Assembly: GCA_021030915.1 (NCBI GenBank)
Contig: JAGEMR010000189.1
Location: 1 to 45,053 of the forward strand
Direction of reading: 5' to 3'
From: Astrothelium macrocarpum
Taxonomy: Eukaryota; Ascomycota; Dothideomycetes; Trypetheliales; Trypetheliaceae
Length of the DNA stretch: 45,053 nucleotides
The notes beneath the pieces were generated by a model. The model saw only the letters and a list, made by a program, of their open reading frames with translations, searched no databases and had not been told where the DNA came from. Both the position numbers and the translations under genes were made by a program. Below are positions 21,742 to 32,486 of this stretch, one piece after another; the stretch's first letter is position 1; every line of letters begins with the position of its first letter.

Positions 21742-22807
21742 GGTGTTTGTAGGCGGCTTTGAGAAGGTTTATCCGGAAAATGTAGAGATGCTCCAGACAC
21801 AAGGGAAGCTTGTGAGGGAAAAAACAACTGAAAGGTGGAGCGACGGACTCGAAGAGAAGTGTTCGTTTCGTATGGGCCGGCCCGTTGAGATCCTATAACG
21901 GCGCTTACGTTACTAGGCTGGTCAGGTGCCAAAAACCTCCGTACAGCACCATTTGCAAATTAGGACATTCTCGGAAAAGACTTGAAAAGCGTGAGTGCTC
22001 GCCTCTAGGTAAAAGTCTACCCAAATGGCGGTCTGGTGTGGAGGGACAAGATGACTTGTGTTGAATAGCTTTCTTGGAAGCTCCAGAGGCTCTGTATCAA
22101 AGTGACATCGGAGCTCCCCAACCACTCAGGAGCCACGGTTCTTTTACCCCACGGTGCCCAACGGCACGCTAATCCATTGCTCCAATCAGATAACGTTCAT
22201 GAATCGTTCTGCCCCTCCGAGCTCCTATTCGCAAAAACGAAATGCTACATTCTCCGCATAATCATATTTTGGTTCCTGCAGTAGATCCAGGGCCTTGTTG
22301 CTAAAATAATTTACCCAATCCCAGCACACATAATCACTAAATCTTACGAACGCGATTCAAGCACAGTCTTTCTAAGTCGGAACGGGTTGATGCTTTTGTG
22401 CAAGACAAGCCCTCGAGTCGGCGACGATTAGGAAATCCGAAAGACCCTCTCGTTCAACGCGAACGGTATCAAATGCTACCAACCGTTAAGGAAAAGCGGA
22501 TGGCAGGGTTGAATATCGGTTTAGATGAAAGACGTTGCAAAGTTTTAGGCGAGCAAAAGCTCACAATTGCTTGGGTTTCGAGATGAGCAAGAGCTCTCTA
22601 CGTCATCATCGCTCGCCTAAGGTAACCAACCTCGGCATACCTAATCTGTGACGTAGTGTATTTACAAGGCTTTTACATCTCAAACAATCTGTAAATTCTG
22701 CTGTCTGTAAATCTTTATACCATTTTGTTCTTTTCGTTTCTCCTTTCCGCCTTTTCTGATCGAGTTTTTCCAGTTTTGACGGGATTCGTCGGTGCTTTGA
22801 TCTTGAA
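21742..22807. other. Divergent promoter region of phosphofructokinase and the esterase
   Basis: About 1.07 kb between two divergently transcribed genes. No ORF with a recognisable motif and no repeat was seen. It must contain both promoters. Confidence 0.65.
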
Positions 22808-24268
22808 ATGGAGACTTCCCCTACAGCACTGCTGAAATTACTTGGTCCTAAACTTCCAATACTATTCAAGAATGCAGTCTTCCATACTTTTGGTTTTTCG
22901 GACAATTCCTCGAAATGGGATCTCCGCACAGAACTTACTGTCCAAATACTAAGATCGTTCATGAACAATTCCAATCCACAGCCATTAGAGAAACTCCAGA
23001 GATCAACGATAAGGGACCCTGGTATAAAAGGTCCACTATGGGTCAGCAAAGTAGAAATTCTTCCACCACCAGAAGATGGAATCCGAGAAGCTCTTTTCAA
23101 GGCCGTAGACGATTTAAAACAAGACTCTCAAATATACACAAAGCCACCCCTAGCCCGTATCGAAGCAGAATGGACTGGGTATCGTGCCAATGCGCAAAAA
23201 GATAGCACACTCCCATCCATATCCGAAGAAGAAAAATACAAGTCTCTCATGTCCGAGACTACATCGGCTACAACCATCCTGTACTTGCACGGTGGAGCTT
23301 ACTACCTCTGTGATCCTGCCACCCACCGGCCCGTAGTCTCTAGCCTTGCCAAGCTCAACGGCGGTCGAGTCCTCAGCGTCCGCTACCGCCTTGCTCCTCA
23401 ATCCGCCTTCCCGACCCAACTCCTCGACGCCCTCTGCGCCTATTTATATCTCCTCCATCCACCCCCCGGATCCTTCCACACTCCCATTCCCGCCTCCCAA
23501 ATCGTCCTCGCAGGCGACTCCGCCGGCGGCAACCTCGCCTTCGCCCTACTCCAGCTCATCCTCCACCTCCACCGTACCTCCCCCGCCCAACCTCCCACCA
23601 TCACTTACCACGGCGCGTCCGTCGCCGTCCCGCTCCCGGCCGGAATCGCCTGCAACTCCCCCTGGCTCGACATCTCCTGCTCCTCGCCGTCTTGGGAGTC
23701 CAACGCCGCCACGGATTACCTCCCGCCGCCATCGCGCACCGCGGGTGTCGCTTTCCCGCGCGACCGCATCTGGCCGACCGACCCGCCGCGCGGCGACATC
23801 TTCTGCGACGTCAGCATGCTGACGCACCCGCTGGCGTCGCCGCTCGCCTTCGCCGAGCGCGACTGGCGCCGCTGCCCGCCCGTGCTGATCTGCTGCGGGC
23901 AGGAGCTGCTGGCGGACGAGTGTGCGATTGTGGCGGGCCGAGCGGCGCGTGCGGGTGTGGCGGTGCGGTGGGAGCAGTTTGAGGCGATGCCGCACTGTTT
24001 TGCGCAGGTGATTCCCGGGTTGGAGGCGTCGAAGATGTGTTTGGAGTTGTGGGCGGAGGGGATCAGGGAGATGGTGGAGAAGGGTGGGGAGGTGTTGGAG
24101 ACGAGGGGGAGGTGGTGGGCTGTGAAGACGTTGAAGGAGAGCACGTTGGATGTGAAGGGGTTGGGGAGTGGATGGAGTGAGGAGGACGTGGCCGGGTGGA
24201 TGAGTGCTTCGAGGGAACGGAGGAGAGAGGGGTGGGAAAGGGAGGGAAAGAATGTGCCAAAGCTGTGA
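22808..24268 (+). CDS. Alpha/beta-hydrolase fold esterase/lipase (HSL type, Abhydrolase_3)
   Basis: A single exon of 486 residues. The HSL-family oxyanion motif HGGAYY is at residues 161-166 and the nucleophile elbow GDSAGG at 236-241 (Ser238). An acid candidate lies in CGQELLADE (Glu365 or Asp370), and the catalytic His is in MPHCF (His396), so the triad is complete. An N-terminal cap region of about 150 residues precedes the core, and a charged tail follows it. It would hydrolyse short-chain carboxyl esters. The substrate is unknown. No signal peptide is obvious, so it is probably intracellular. The middle of the gene is markedly more GC-rich than its surroundings, producing long antisense ORFs that are shadows. 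Confidence 0.92.
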   Translation: METSPTALLKLLGPKLPILFKNAVFHTFGFSDNSSKWDLRTELTVQILRSFMNNSNPQPLEKLQRSTIRDPGIKGPLWVSKVEILPPPEDGIREALFKAVDDLKQDSQIYTKPPLARIEAEWTGYRANAQKDSTLPSISEEEKYKSLMSETTSATTILYLHGGAYYLCDPATHRPVVSSLAKLNGGRVLSVRYRLAPQSAFPTQLLDALCAYLYLLHPPPGSFHTPIPASQIVLAGDSAGGNLAFALLQLILHLHRTSPAQPPTITYHGASVAVPLPAGIACNSPWLDISCSSPSWESNAATDYLPPPSRTAGVAFPRDRIWPTDPPRGDIFCDVSMLTHPLASPLAFAERDWRRCPPVLICCGQELLADECAIVAGRAARAGVAVRWEQFEAMPHCFAQVIPGLEASKMCLELWAEGIREMVEKGGEVLETRGRWWAVKTLKESTLDVKGLGSGWSEEDVAGWMSASRERRREGWEREGKNVPKL

Positions 24269-24667
24269 TAAGCGTTTATATGGGAGTTTTGTTGGGCTCT
24301 GATGGGACATCTTTGCGAGAGATATCAGATAGATTCTTGGTTTGTATGGCCATGTTTAGAGGCCAATTCCTTGCGAAGATGATGATCTAACTATTGTTCT
24401 AATGTCCGTGAGCAACTTGGAAATCAAGTCTACTGGCGAGTCATTTGCTAGGGGAGAACACAATTCGTGGTGTCGGAGTCAGTGTAAGGACCGCCTAGGT
24501 AGTAACCACTAGGCGGCGCGCTAACTATCTAAGTCCTATTAAAACTGGAGGACTGAGTGTTCAGCTTTTATTCAAAAAAGCGATTTGACATAACCAGTAT
24601 TTTACGAATCCATTTTTCACATTACTAAGCTTCTCAACTCACAATACTGTGCAGATGAAAAGGCTCC
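24269..24667. other. Convergent intergenic region with a hairpin
   Basis: No gene. The only structure is the nested inverted repeat at 24487-24537. Confidence 0.6.
24487..24537. repeat. Nested inverted repeat (hairpin)
   Basis: CCGCCTAG at 24491-24498 is perfectly complementary to CTAGGCGG at 24509-24516 with a 10-base loop. An outer AGGAC/GTCCT pair (24487-24491 and 24533-24537) nests around it. It lies between convergent genes, so it could be a 3' end structure or a retrotransposon LTR relic. Confidence 0.5.
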
Positions 24668-25787
24668 CTACTCATCGGCGAGTCTATCAAAAAAGTTTAA
24701 AATTAAGACTGTAACGAAAAGACCAATGCCAACGAGCGTAAAAAGAAAAAACCCAATCCATCCAAGCACCATGGCACTAGTACCGATCTCGGTTTTGACG
24801 TAACCGTAGCTAGTAGTCTCGATCAGACTGCTTACACTTACGGCCGCGGTATGCTGCCACAGGCTCGCAAGAAGCGAAAAAACCGCAGCCGCTGCACTGA
24901 ATGCAAAGCAACCGTGGATCACAGGTCTCGAAGGAAATGGCTTGACGTTAACCTCCGAGCCCGTCCGCTCATCAACTTCCTCCCGCCAGCCTGGAAATGT
25001 CGCCATTCCGAGAGCAGATAAAGCTGCCAGTACCACAGCAAGAATACTAGGTTAAAACGGCGTCTATCAGCGGTATACTCGAAGGATCAAAGGAGGTAGT
25101 AAACTTTGAAGATTAAACAAAATTCGTAGACCCACAATAGACCTGGAAAGATGACGTTATCACGAAAGTCCTTGACTGTATTGAGTAGATCAAGCGGATC
25201 CTGATCTACGTCTACAAGCTTCGATAGTTCAAAGATACTCATTCTGCACAGCCACGATGCTTTAGAAACCGATACGCAAGTAGAGAAATAGCCAGTTCTA
25301 ATCTCAAGCTGCGAGTTGCTCGATACTTCTGCAATGAGAGATTGTATGCTCAAATTGCCATTTTTGGAGCTGGAAGTTTGACCTGGATTATGGTACCGGA
25401 GCGACATGACGTAAATACCCGAAATCAAAGACCTAGATGTACAGCCAGCTAGTAGTAAAGCTCAAGAGTACATTAGCAAACTAAATGGACCCTGACAACT
25501 GGATACATACAGACAAGCACAATACCAATAATGGTAGCGCAGATCAACGCATGGTTTAATTCAAGGGTTTTCCACCACGTCGGATCTTCATGACCCCACA
25601 CAAGCCCTAGTGAGGTTAGTGATCTTAATGCGAGCCTTTGAAATCGAAAATGAACACACAATTTAGTATTTTAGATTGTTTGTTTTGCCATGCAAGGTGA
25701 GACTCCAGGTCGTTCTTCCTTTCGGTCATCTGGGATGTGCCTCTTAGCCTAAGCTTTTTGCGAATATTACCCACGATTCTTTGCATG
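24668..25787 (-). CDS. Fig1-domain four-TM membrane protein
   Basis: Minus-strand multi-exon gene. Exons 25606-25511, 25448-25136 and 25046-24668 are strongly supported by frame. A 16-base first exon at 25787-25772 (MQRIV, donor GTAATA, a 165-base intron with CACTAAC branch) supplies an ATG and the right phase but is less certain. The product is about 267 residues. TM1 is HALICATIIGIVLV, then SGCTSRSLISGIYVMSLRYH and the family signature GYFSTCVSVSKASWLC. A membrane segment ends ALGMATFPGW, and two further helices follow before LADE. This is the Fig1 family (calcium influx and membrane fusion during mating or hyphal fusion). The intron at 25135-25047 uses donor GTGGGT and creates NVIFPGLLFILAVVLAAL. 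Function in this organism is inferred from the family. Confidence 0.8.
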
Positions 25788-25906
25788 AGCCTGGGGAGCA
25801 TCCTCTTAGTGTCTTCACCAACATCTTGATCCTCAGGCGTGATTTCGTTGAGTTCAATTGGTTGAGATGGGATCACCACGCCTATCGTGCCATCTGTCGG
25901 TCTTCG

Positions 25907-27044
25907 CTACCCGTCTTTCAATGGAGTGGGAATGAATTCGGCCTCATCATTGCTCGTTTCGGTCTGCGCTCTACACTTGGATGGCGCCGGAGACTCAGCT
26001 TCAACATGTTCTGGCAGTATTCCGTCTTTGTTTTGACGAGTAGAGTCTACTGAGGGACCTGCCCTAGCATGAAGGGGAGGCCGTGAAGGTACTGGACCTA
26101 CCGGAGCATGCAGGGGAGATGGGCCGCGGAGAGACGGTGGAGCGCGTTCAAGGAGATCCACATCTTGCTCGAATATTGGGGCTTGAGATATGTCACCCTG
26201 GCGCTGTGCCGTGGCAATTTTGGGGGAAGGTGGAAGTGGTGGAGAGATTCGCCGTTGGTCCTCTAGATCTGTGGGCTTGGCGCCAGACTTGATCATCGGG
26301 GTTCCCTCGGAAAAAGGCTCGGCATCAATACGGGATGAATTTATGGCTGCTAGGGCTGGGATCGGTCTCTTTTTATCAGCCATCCATTTCATTACTGGTA
26401 ATTCAGCCGCTCTTAAATCCAGATTTGGCGATAGAGGAAGATTATTCGTTGGGTCCCATTGTGACGCAGATGACTGTTTTCCACTCCTTTTGTTTTTCTT
26501 GCCAAGTGGAATAATGTCTAGAGGAGACATGAAAGGTTCAAGTTCATCTCCTACGTGACTATCTGTATTCGGAGATAACGGATAATCACCTGGTGACGTT
26601 GAAGGTGCTGGAGCAGGATCCACGGGCCGCATGCGCATTTTTATCTCCCAGCCAGGCTTGATAGTGTCCTCCCACATCGAGGGGAGGATGAGATGACCTT
26701 CGGGATCCAGGAGATCATAGTGTTCATCACGAACGCGATAGCCGAGGACATCGACCAGAGGAAATGCCTCGCCTATTAGATTTGACATGTCCTGTCGTGA
26801 TCCCTTAGTCTGATTTTGGGTGTTGAATAGATGAACAGAGGGATACCTTCCATTTTTGACATCTGTGCAAGGGCCATCTGAACTTCCTTCCGAGAGCGTC
26901 TTTGAGTGTTATTGATATCGTTGACCTAGAAGGAGAACGACTCTTTGGATCAGATTGGACATGAACTGGAAAACTATGAGACTTCCGTCCGTCTTCAGGC
27001 ACATCTTCCGTAATGTGGCGTATCAGCGTATCGCTTTCGTCCAT
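25907..27044 (-). CDS. Ubiquitin-like (ULD-type) domain protein with disordered tail; probably disrupted
   Basis: Exons 27044-26847 and 26791-25907 join across a 55-base intron (GTATCC..CAG) to give 360 residues. The splice links ITLKDALGRKFRWPLHRCQK to DMSNLIGEAFPLVDVLG, then GHLILPSMWEDTIKPGWEIK. This is the ubiquitin-like domain found in fungal STAND-associated and stand-alone proteins. A Pro/Ser-rich tail follows. Two signs suggest a longer, broken gene. First, the TAG at 25907-25909 is followed in the same frame by 94 open codons to 25625, with protein-like sequence (IELNEITPEDQDVGEDTKR). Second, upstream of 27044 the frame stays open to 27106, and a second frame (SGGSRVIGLLFFSDVNTLGP, ending 27092) runs into it as if one base were missing. 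Function unknown, possibly signalling scaffold. Confidence 0.62.
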
Positions 27045-27106
27045 CGCCGTAATATAGTAGGGCGACAGCTCGGAAACGCGACGAAAGATGCTTATTCTAC
27101 GTTATC

Positions 27107-28291
27107 CAGAAACCGTCCGTACTTCTTCAGTCCCGGCAAAAGAGGGCCAAGAGTGTTTACGTCGCTGAAGAAGAGAAGACCAATAACTCGACTTCCTCCG
27201 CTCTTTACGCATGTAGTACACGGTTTTACACGTCATTTTTCATACTCCCAGCTCCCGTCAGTCTCACAGCCTTGCTATCTTGCACAGCCTTTGCGGGACG
27301 AGTGAACACCTGTTCCCAACCGGGATAGTGTCTGCAGGTTGTTTGTTTGCCAGCCTCGTAGGGTCACGGTAACCATCCCCCTGTCGGAGAAACAGTCTCG
27401 CATAAAACTGCTTTTCGAATCCTGTGTAAGCCTGCTCGAAAATGACACAAGTACTCCGTAGCTGTTATGAGATTAAAACAATGCCAAAAACTAAGTCGTG
27501 CTAATATTTCCAATTTGTTGAAGTTGTGATTGGAATTCATGAAGAAGATATTATTGAAGTCTAGGTTCCTCAGGAAGAGACGGAACGGCTATGTACGCTA
27601 AGCTAGGACCAATCTGGTAATGGCTACCAAAGCAGAGCAGCTTCCTTCAACACAATTATCATCTGTTGTCTTTTATTGGTGGTATCGCAGAGAACCTTGA
27701 TTGTAGGTACAACCTCACACAACCTGGCCCCAGCGTTGATCAGCTCACCCTCGCCAAGGTGCTTACAAAAGTAGCGCCAGCAGCCAGCAAAATTGACCCA
27801 CGGATTCTTTGGTATCAAGGAGTCCTTGACGCCACCATCTCTTGGCGGCTCAAGATGAACTACCGGATCTGCTGAGCCAAAATTTACGTAATGCGCCTAT
27901 CCATTGGACTTGATTGGGAACCGTTGACGTGCACGAAATCTGCTCAAAAAATGCGCTTTAAGTCTCAACTGCATCCGTCGAGGCTAAGCTGGATTATCTC
28001 TATGCTTCTCGCATGTTGTGTTGTTTAGATGTTTGACATTTATGGACTCATTATAGCAAGGAAATGCAAATGCTAATGGCGAATTTGGTCAACCATTGCT
28101 GTCGCGTCTCTGATTACTTGGACCTTAGACTTGGTGGCTGAAATGAGCTTCCCGTCATTCAATTGCCGTGAATAAAGCTACACCCGAAGCAAGTGCTTTA
28201 GACAAGAAATCTTCCAGCCTAAAAGGAAGGCGACGAGAGGAAACAGTATACTCAGTCAGAGCGTTTACTGTGGTGTATTGAGTTCTAAATC
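27107..28291. other. Upstream region, mostly no gene
   Basis: 27092-27232 (minus) carries a coding-looking frame that is probably the displaced N-terminal part of the ULD protein. It has a further in-frame TGA at 27233-27235. From about 27300 to 28291 only motif-free short ORFs are seen, and this stretch is likely the promoter region of the CorA-like gene. Confidence 0.45.
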
Positions 28292-30582
28292 ATGGTGGAA
28301 GAAACGGAAGGCTTTTGGCGGTCGTCCCGTCTCGTCAATCCTGCTGACATTCCTCTGCCTGAATCAAATGAATCTCTCCAAATACAGCCTGAGGTTTCAA
28401 GAGATGCTATTCCAGCGGATCATAACACTGTTGAGAACACTGACGCCATTCAAATTCCTCTTCCGCCTTCAGATGTCCAGTCGCCTACAGAGGAAGACCC
28501 TCATACTTACGAGATGCATAGTTCCCAGGGGGCAGAGGATCATCTTCCTAACAACATGACGCTTATCAGAAGACCCAAGACTGTTGTCCACGAACCGAAG
28601 CATATTACCTACATGGGCAGAGTGCAACGCTATGCTCATTATCTACCCAGTCTTAGTATCGTTAGTTCGGAAGTCGCCAGGTTTCCGTCGGCAGGAGAGC
28701 TCATATGCTACGATTTTGACGATCATCATAGAAGGCCAAAGCGGACAAAAGATTTAAGGGAATGGAAATCACAGGGTTCCATGGGTGATTTTCGACGAGC
28801 TGTGCTTGAAGGGATTTCACATTCAACATATTTGCGTTTGGTGCTGATACAAGACCTCTCACCGGATCTAATAGAGATTATTGGATCATTCTTGAACATG
28901 AGCCCGGAATTCTTCGAAGAGCACCTACGGAATTCCGGGTACGGGAATATCGAAGACAAAGACATGTCTAGAACTTGGGGCATTGATGCATCCCCTAAGG
29001 GATACGCTTCTATGAGCTGGTACCGTCCAGTTCTACCAAATATGCCGCTAGCTACTCTTCGTTCCTCGCTGATTGGAGGCAAGGGTCTTCGAGCTTCATG
29101 TATTTCTGGATGCGGAAAGCAACATCCAGTGAGGCCAACAACAAACATTTTCCGCCACAATTGGAATTTGTCTTCCGAGCCCAATACTGAATCTCCTGGA
29201 TCGCAAAAAGCCTTCCCGAACGCGTGGGAGGAGAGGATGACCTTTTGGATAAGACAGGTTGGCAGATGCACAGTCGGTAAATATTACTAACTTCATGGTT
29301 GTTTAATACTGACTAGGTGCTTGGGCTAGTCCTTCTGCTGTTAGATCCGCTTCCGACCATCCGACAACCGCCTTGTCATACTCAGAGCGGAATCCCTAAG
29401 AAGATTAGTCCATTTTGCCACATAAAGCTCAGGGGTCCCTCAATCTTCGCTTCTGACAATTCTCTATTTGAGGAACAACAAATTGATCAAGTGAGAAAAT
29501 CTCTTGTTCCGAAATCAACAATGCAAGTAATTGAAGATTGGATCAAGTACAAGACTCCCGAGGGCTCACATCTACAGCCAACGGAAGTGTTATTCACGGT
29601 GATTCACGGTGATGTGGTAAGTCTTATAGAAGTTATGAGGTCCGCGCTTGAAGACATTCGCGAGAAGAGCGCAAGCACTACAGTGTCACAAGTCGAGGAA
29701 TACGTACTTCACTGGCGTTCCACACTGAACCGCTATCGCTACGAATTGTCAAGGCTCTCACGTCGATTTTCAGACTTTAGTCGCTTCGTCCACATGCGAA
29801 TTGAGTCTAGGTCAGACAAATTCGACACAAAGTCATCCCGCGATCTGGTAGAAGACGTCATGCGCACAGCCAAGGAAACACTCGACGAAATAGACGGTCT
29901 CTACAATGCTCTCAGAGCCGAGATGTCCATTGCAGATAGCCGTCGAAGCATCGTCGAAGCCGAGAGTGTGTCAAAATTGACAGAGCTTGCGTTCCTTTTC
30001 ATTCCATTAACTTTTGCTGCAAGCATCTTTAGCATGCAAATCCAACAACTTCAATCAACCGTGCCTCTCTCCTACTTCATCGTGGCATCAATCGTATTGC
30101 TATTTCTATCTTACTCTATGCGCCTTGGTGTACGAAGTCCACAACTTGCCGAGTTCAAGAGAAAGTGCTACAGGCTTGCACGTGAAGAAGCTGGAATACC
30201 TGATTCCCGTCCCCTTGGCACGCACGAATTGTTACGCTGGGCATTCTTGCAAATGAAGCCAACCTTACAGCGGGCAACTCTCTGGGCTCTGAAAGTTTCA
30301 TTCCCAGTGGCATTTGTCTCAGTGGTGATTGGAACTCTCAGCATCCCTGTAATTCTGCTTTGGACGCGCGGGGGAAACTCTGGCTTTGCCGCAGCAATTA
30401 CCGTTATTGTGCTTCCGATCAATTTTGTGGTTTCTTGGGTTTTACTTACCGCTATATTTGATGTATTGGATTTCTCCTGGAAAGAAACCTGGAGGCAAAA
30501 GAGCAAAGTGTTTGATTTTGAAAGCTCTGCAGAAAGTATGAATGATATAAACGATTTGCCGCAGCTATTCGGAAGTTCGTAG
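28292..30582 (+). CDS. CorA-like membrane protein (fungal, non-GMN)
   Basis: Two exons, 28292-29276 and 29330-30582, give 745 residues. The 53-base intron runs GTAAAT..GGCTAG. A nearer TAG at 29314-29316 would put the frame out, whereas the 29329 acceptor yields TVVLLLLDPLPTI. The N-terminal 330 residues form the soluble CorA-like domain (SFLNMSPEFFEEHLRNSGYG). A long coiled-coil region with EEYVLHWRSTLNRYRYELSR precedes the membrane part. The first pore-position helix reads FIPLTFAASIFSMQIQQL, so the canonical Gly-Met-Asn of Mg channels is replaced by Ser-Met-Gln. A second helix follows (SYFIVASIVLLFLSY), then two more hydrophobic segments (SVVIGTLSIPVILLW and AAITVIVLPINFVV), giving about four TMs. 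Ion transport is therefore doubtful. Such proteins are common and expanded in filamentous ascomycetes. Confidence 0.85.
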
Positions 30583-30592
30583 TAGGGACTTT

Positions 30593-30720
30593 CCCTGTGG
30601 AAACGCCGTGAAAATGAAGTTGTATAACAAGTGGTGACTCATAAATGTTCTATCTGGTCCACAAGGCCTTTTCAAACTCAATAATGCCCTGTGAAAACGC
30701 CGTGAAGATAAAATTGTATA
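30593..30720 (+). repeat. Two imperfect 34-base direct repeats
   Basis: 30593-30626 and 30687-30720 both start CCCTGTG.AAACGCCGTGAA and end TTGTATA, 94 bases apart, just 3' of the CorA-like gene. A local duplication or remnant of a small element. Confidence 0.6.
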
Positions 30721-30784
30721 GTAGATTTGATCCAATTACACAATGGTATTCCATTTCTCCATTCTATCAATTCATGGGGGAGGT

Positions 30785-31420
30785 GGCGCAATGCAATGAG
30801 GGATTTTACTGTAAGAACGCGAAGTCGAAGATGGCCGCCCTTCTCTGGCGCCTCTCCCTCTTCATTATTAACAGCTATGACTGCATATTCAATTGCTATT
30901 TCTTCCTTCTCGCCGTAATCCCCTCTTACATCTATGGATCGTAATCGCCCACCATCCCCCTCCTTTCAACCCTCTTCCTAACATTTACATCGTCAGACTC
31001 CTACCTCTCCTGCACCTACTTCCATCGCCGCCGTCTCATTGCCCGCGGCCGCTGACCCAGCGAGTATAAACGCTTTATCGACTCGCACCACATTTTTAAC
31101 GGCGGTATCTCAGATACTGACGCCGCGCGACTATACTATAAAGAATTCGACGTCCCGCTTTTCAGCTTCGGCTCGAGTGATAAAAAGCTTGTGGCGAGAC
31201 ACAAGAGTGCGGCACAAGAGAGCAAAAGGAGAAAAGAGAGTATGAGGCAGAACGGGAACCAGAGAGATCGCAGATATAGCGGCGTCCAGAGATAGATATC
31301 AAATTCTGGAGTGGGCGAATATACCGCGCCGCCATCAAGGCCGGAGAGCCAGCACACGTCTATGATGGGTATATGTATCTACAGTCACAGCCACAGTCGC
31401 AGATGATGTAGAGAGGCAAT
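30785..31420 (+). pseudogene. Decayed small gene of unknown family
   Basis: Coding-looking pieces appear in different plus-strand frames. They are a hydrophobic stretch (about 30890-30940), a basic run near 31020-31050, then RLYYKEFDVPLFSFGSSDKK (about 31120-31180) followed by a Lys/Arg/Glu-rich stretch. The frames are separated by stops and shifts, and no intron set that I tried repairs them. It resembles a degenerated membrane-anchored protein. I do not recognise the family. Confidence 0.3.
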
Positions 31421-32486
31421 AGTCAGCGAGTGCCACAAAGGGTGGGGAGTGTGAATACTGGGATGGGGCGTGGGTATCAGGGTGGTTATGGGAGTGCGCC
31501 TGTGAGTCTGGCGGTTGGGATACCGTTGGGGAGGGATGGGTCGTATTGATCTGGCGGGGGTCCGCGATGGTGAAATGAGGACTTCTATACAAAAAGAAAT
31601 TTCGTGGTTAGGATGAGAGTAACGATCTCCTTTACACTTGATGGGGAGGCTCTTAATGGTAGCAATAATGAGATGTAGCGCTTGAAGATGATTTCTCAAG
31701 GAATGATTCGATATGTATGACTGCTCCAAATCGTGTTAGGGTTATCCCGGATACCTACACACTTAACAATCTTTCTTGCGGTTCGTGACATTTCTTGCCA
31801 TTCTTGGCGGGTTTGATGATCCTCCTCATAATGCCAGGCAATTTATATCAGCTTTCGCTAATCTATGATTCAGCTTGGTGGATGAGAAATTATCTTGATT
31901 TTTTAGTAATAGATATATTCACCTTATGGTGATCTCCTAATTCCTTAATAACTTTATCTTTGGCTTGAACTACCGCAGTTGACGCTTTTAGTAATTTCGT
32001 TCCCCTCTCCAATGTTCAGAACCCTACGACTAGTCGTTGCCCCTGCTGGCATTGACAGCATCATCGTGATGAAGACAGTCTTCATGGTGAAAACTGTTGG
32101 TAAATTGATCCCCATGTACAGACCTACAGTATTTCATTTGGGGTCGTTTTATCTTCTTCAGGTGCAGATCATTTCCTACCTGGTTTGATGCAGCCTCACG
32201 CTCCAGCCCCAATGAGACCGGCGGCCTCCTTTCTTCTGTCAGCGAGGCTCAAAAAACAAATAAAGCTGAAAACTCACATGGATGTCAAAAGCTCTTCGAC
32301 AAGCTCTTCAACAAAGTTATTTTCCTATCGTATTTAAATCTAGTCTCCTCTTCTGCCACAAATCCGGGAACCAAAAAAGATGGCCAATTCTCGAGACTTG
32401 ATGAATAACAGATTTGCAAGGGCTGTACTTTTCGTTTCCACAGCCTTCTTTTAGGTAGCCGCGTGCGGCGGTTGATATAATTGCTC
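31421..32486. other. Intergenic/promoter region of the NLR gene, no gene seen
   Basis: Only short ORFs with Pro/His/Ser-biased composition on the minus strand. No motif. The last few hundred bases are the presumed promoter of the STAND gene. Confidence 0.5.

Noticed and set aside
23546..24310. Long minus-strand ORF (254 codons) inside the esterase gene
   Set aside because: His/Arg/Pro-rich antisense shadow of a GC-biased gene that has an intact catalytic triad on the plus strand.
27624..27818. Minus-strand ORF of 64 codons between the ULD and CorA-like genes
   Set aside because: No motif, no splice partner and no continuity with either neighbour.
29314..29316. TAG at 29314-29316 as the splice acceptor of the CorA-like intron
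   Set aside because: It shifts the frame and reaches a stop within about 30 codons. The next AG (29329) restores the conserved VLLLLDPLP reading.
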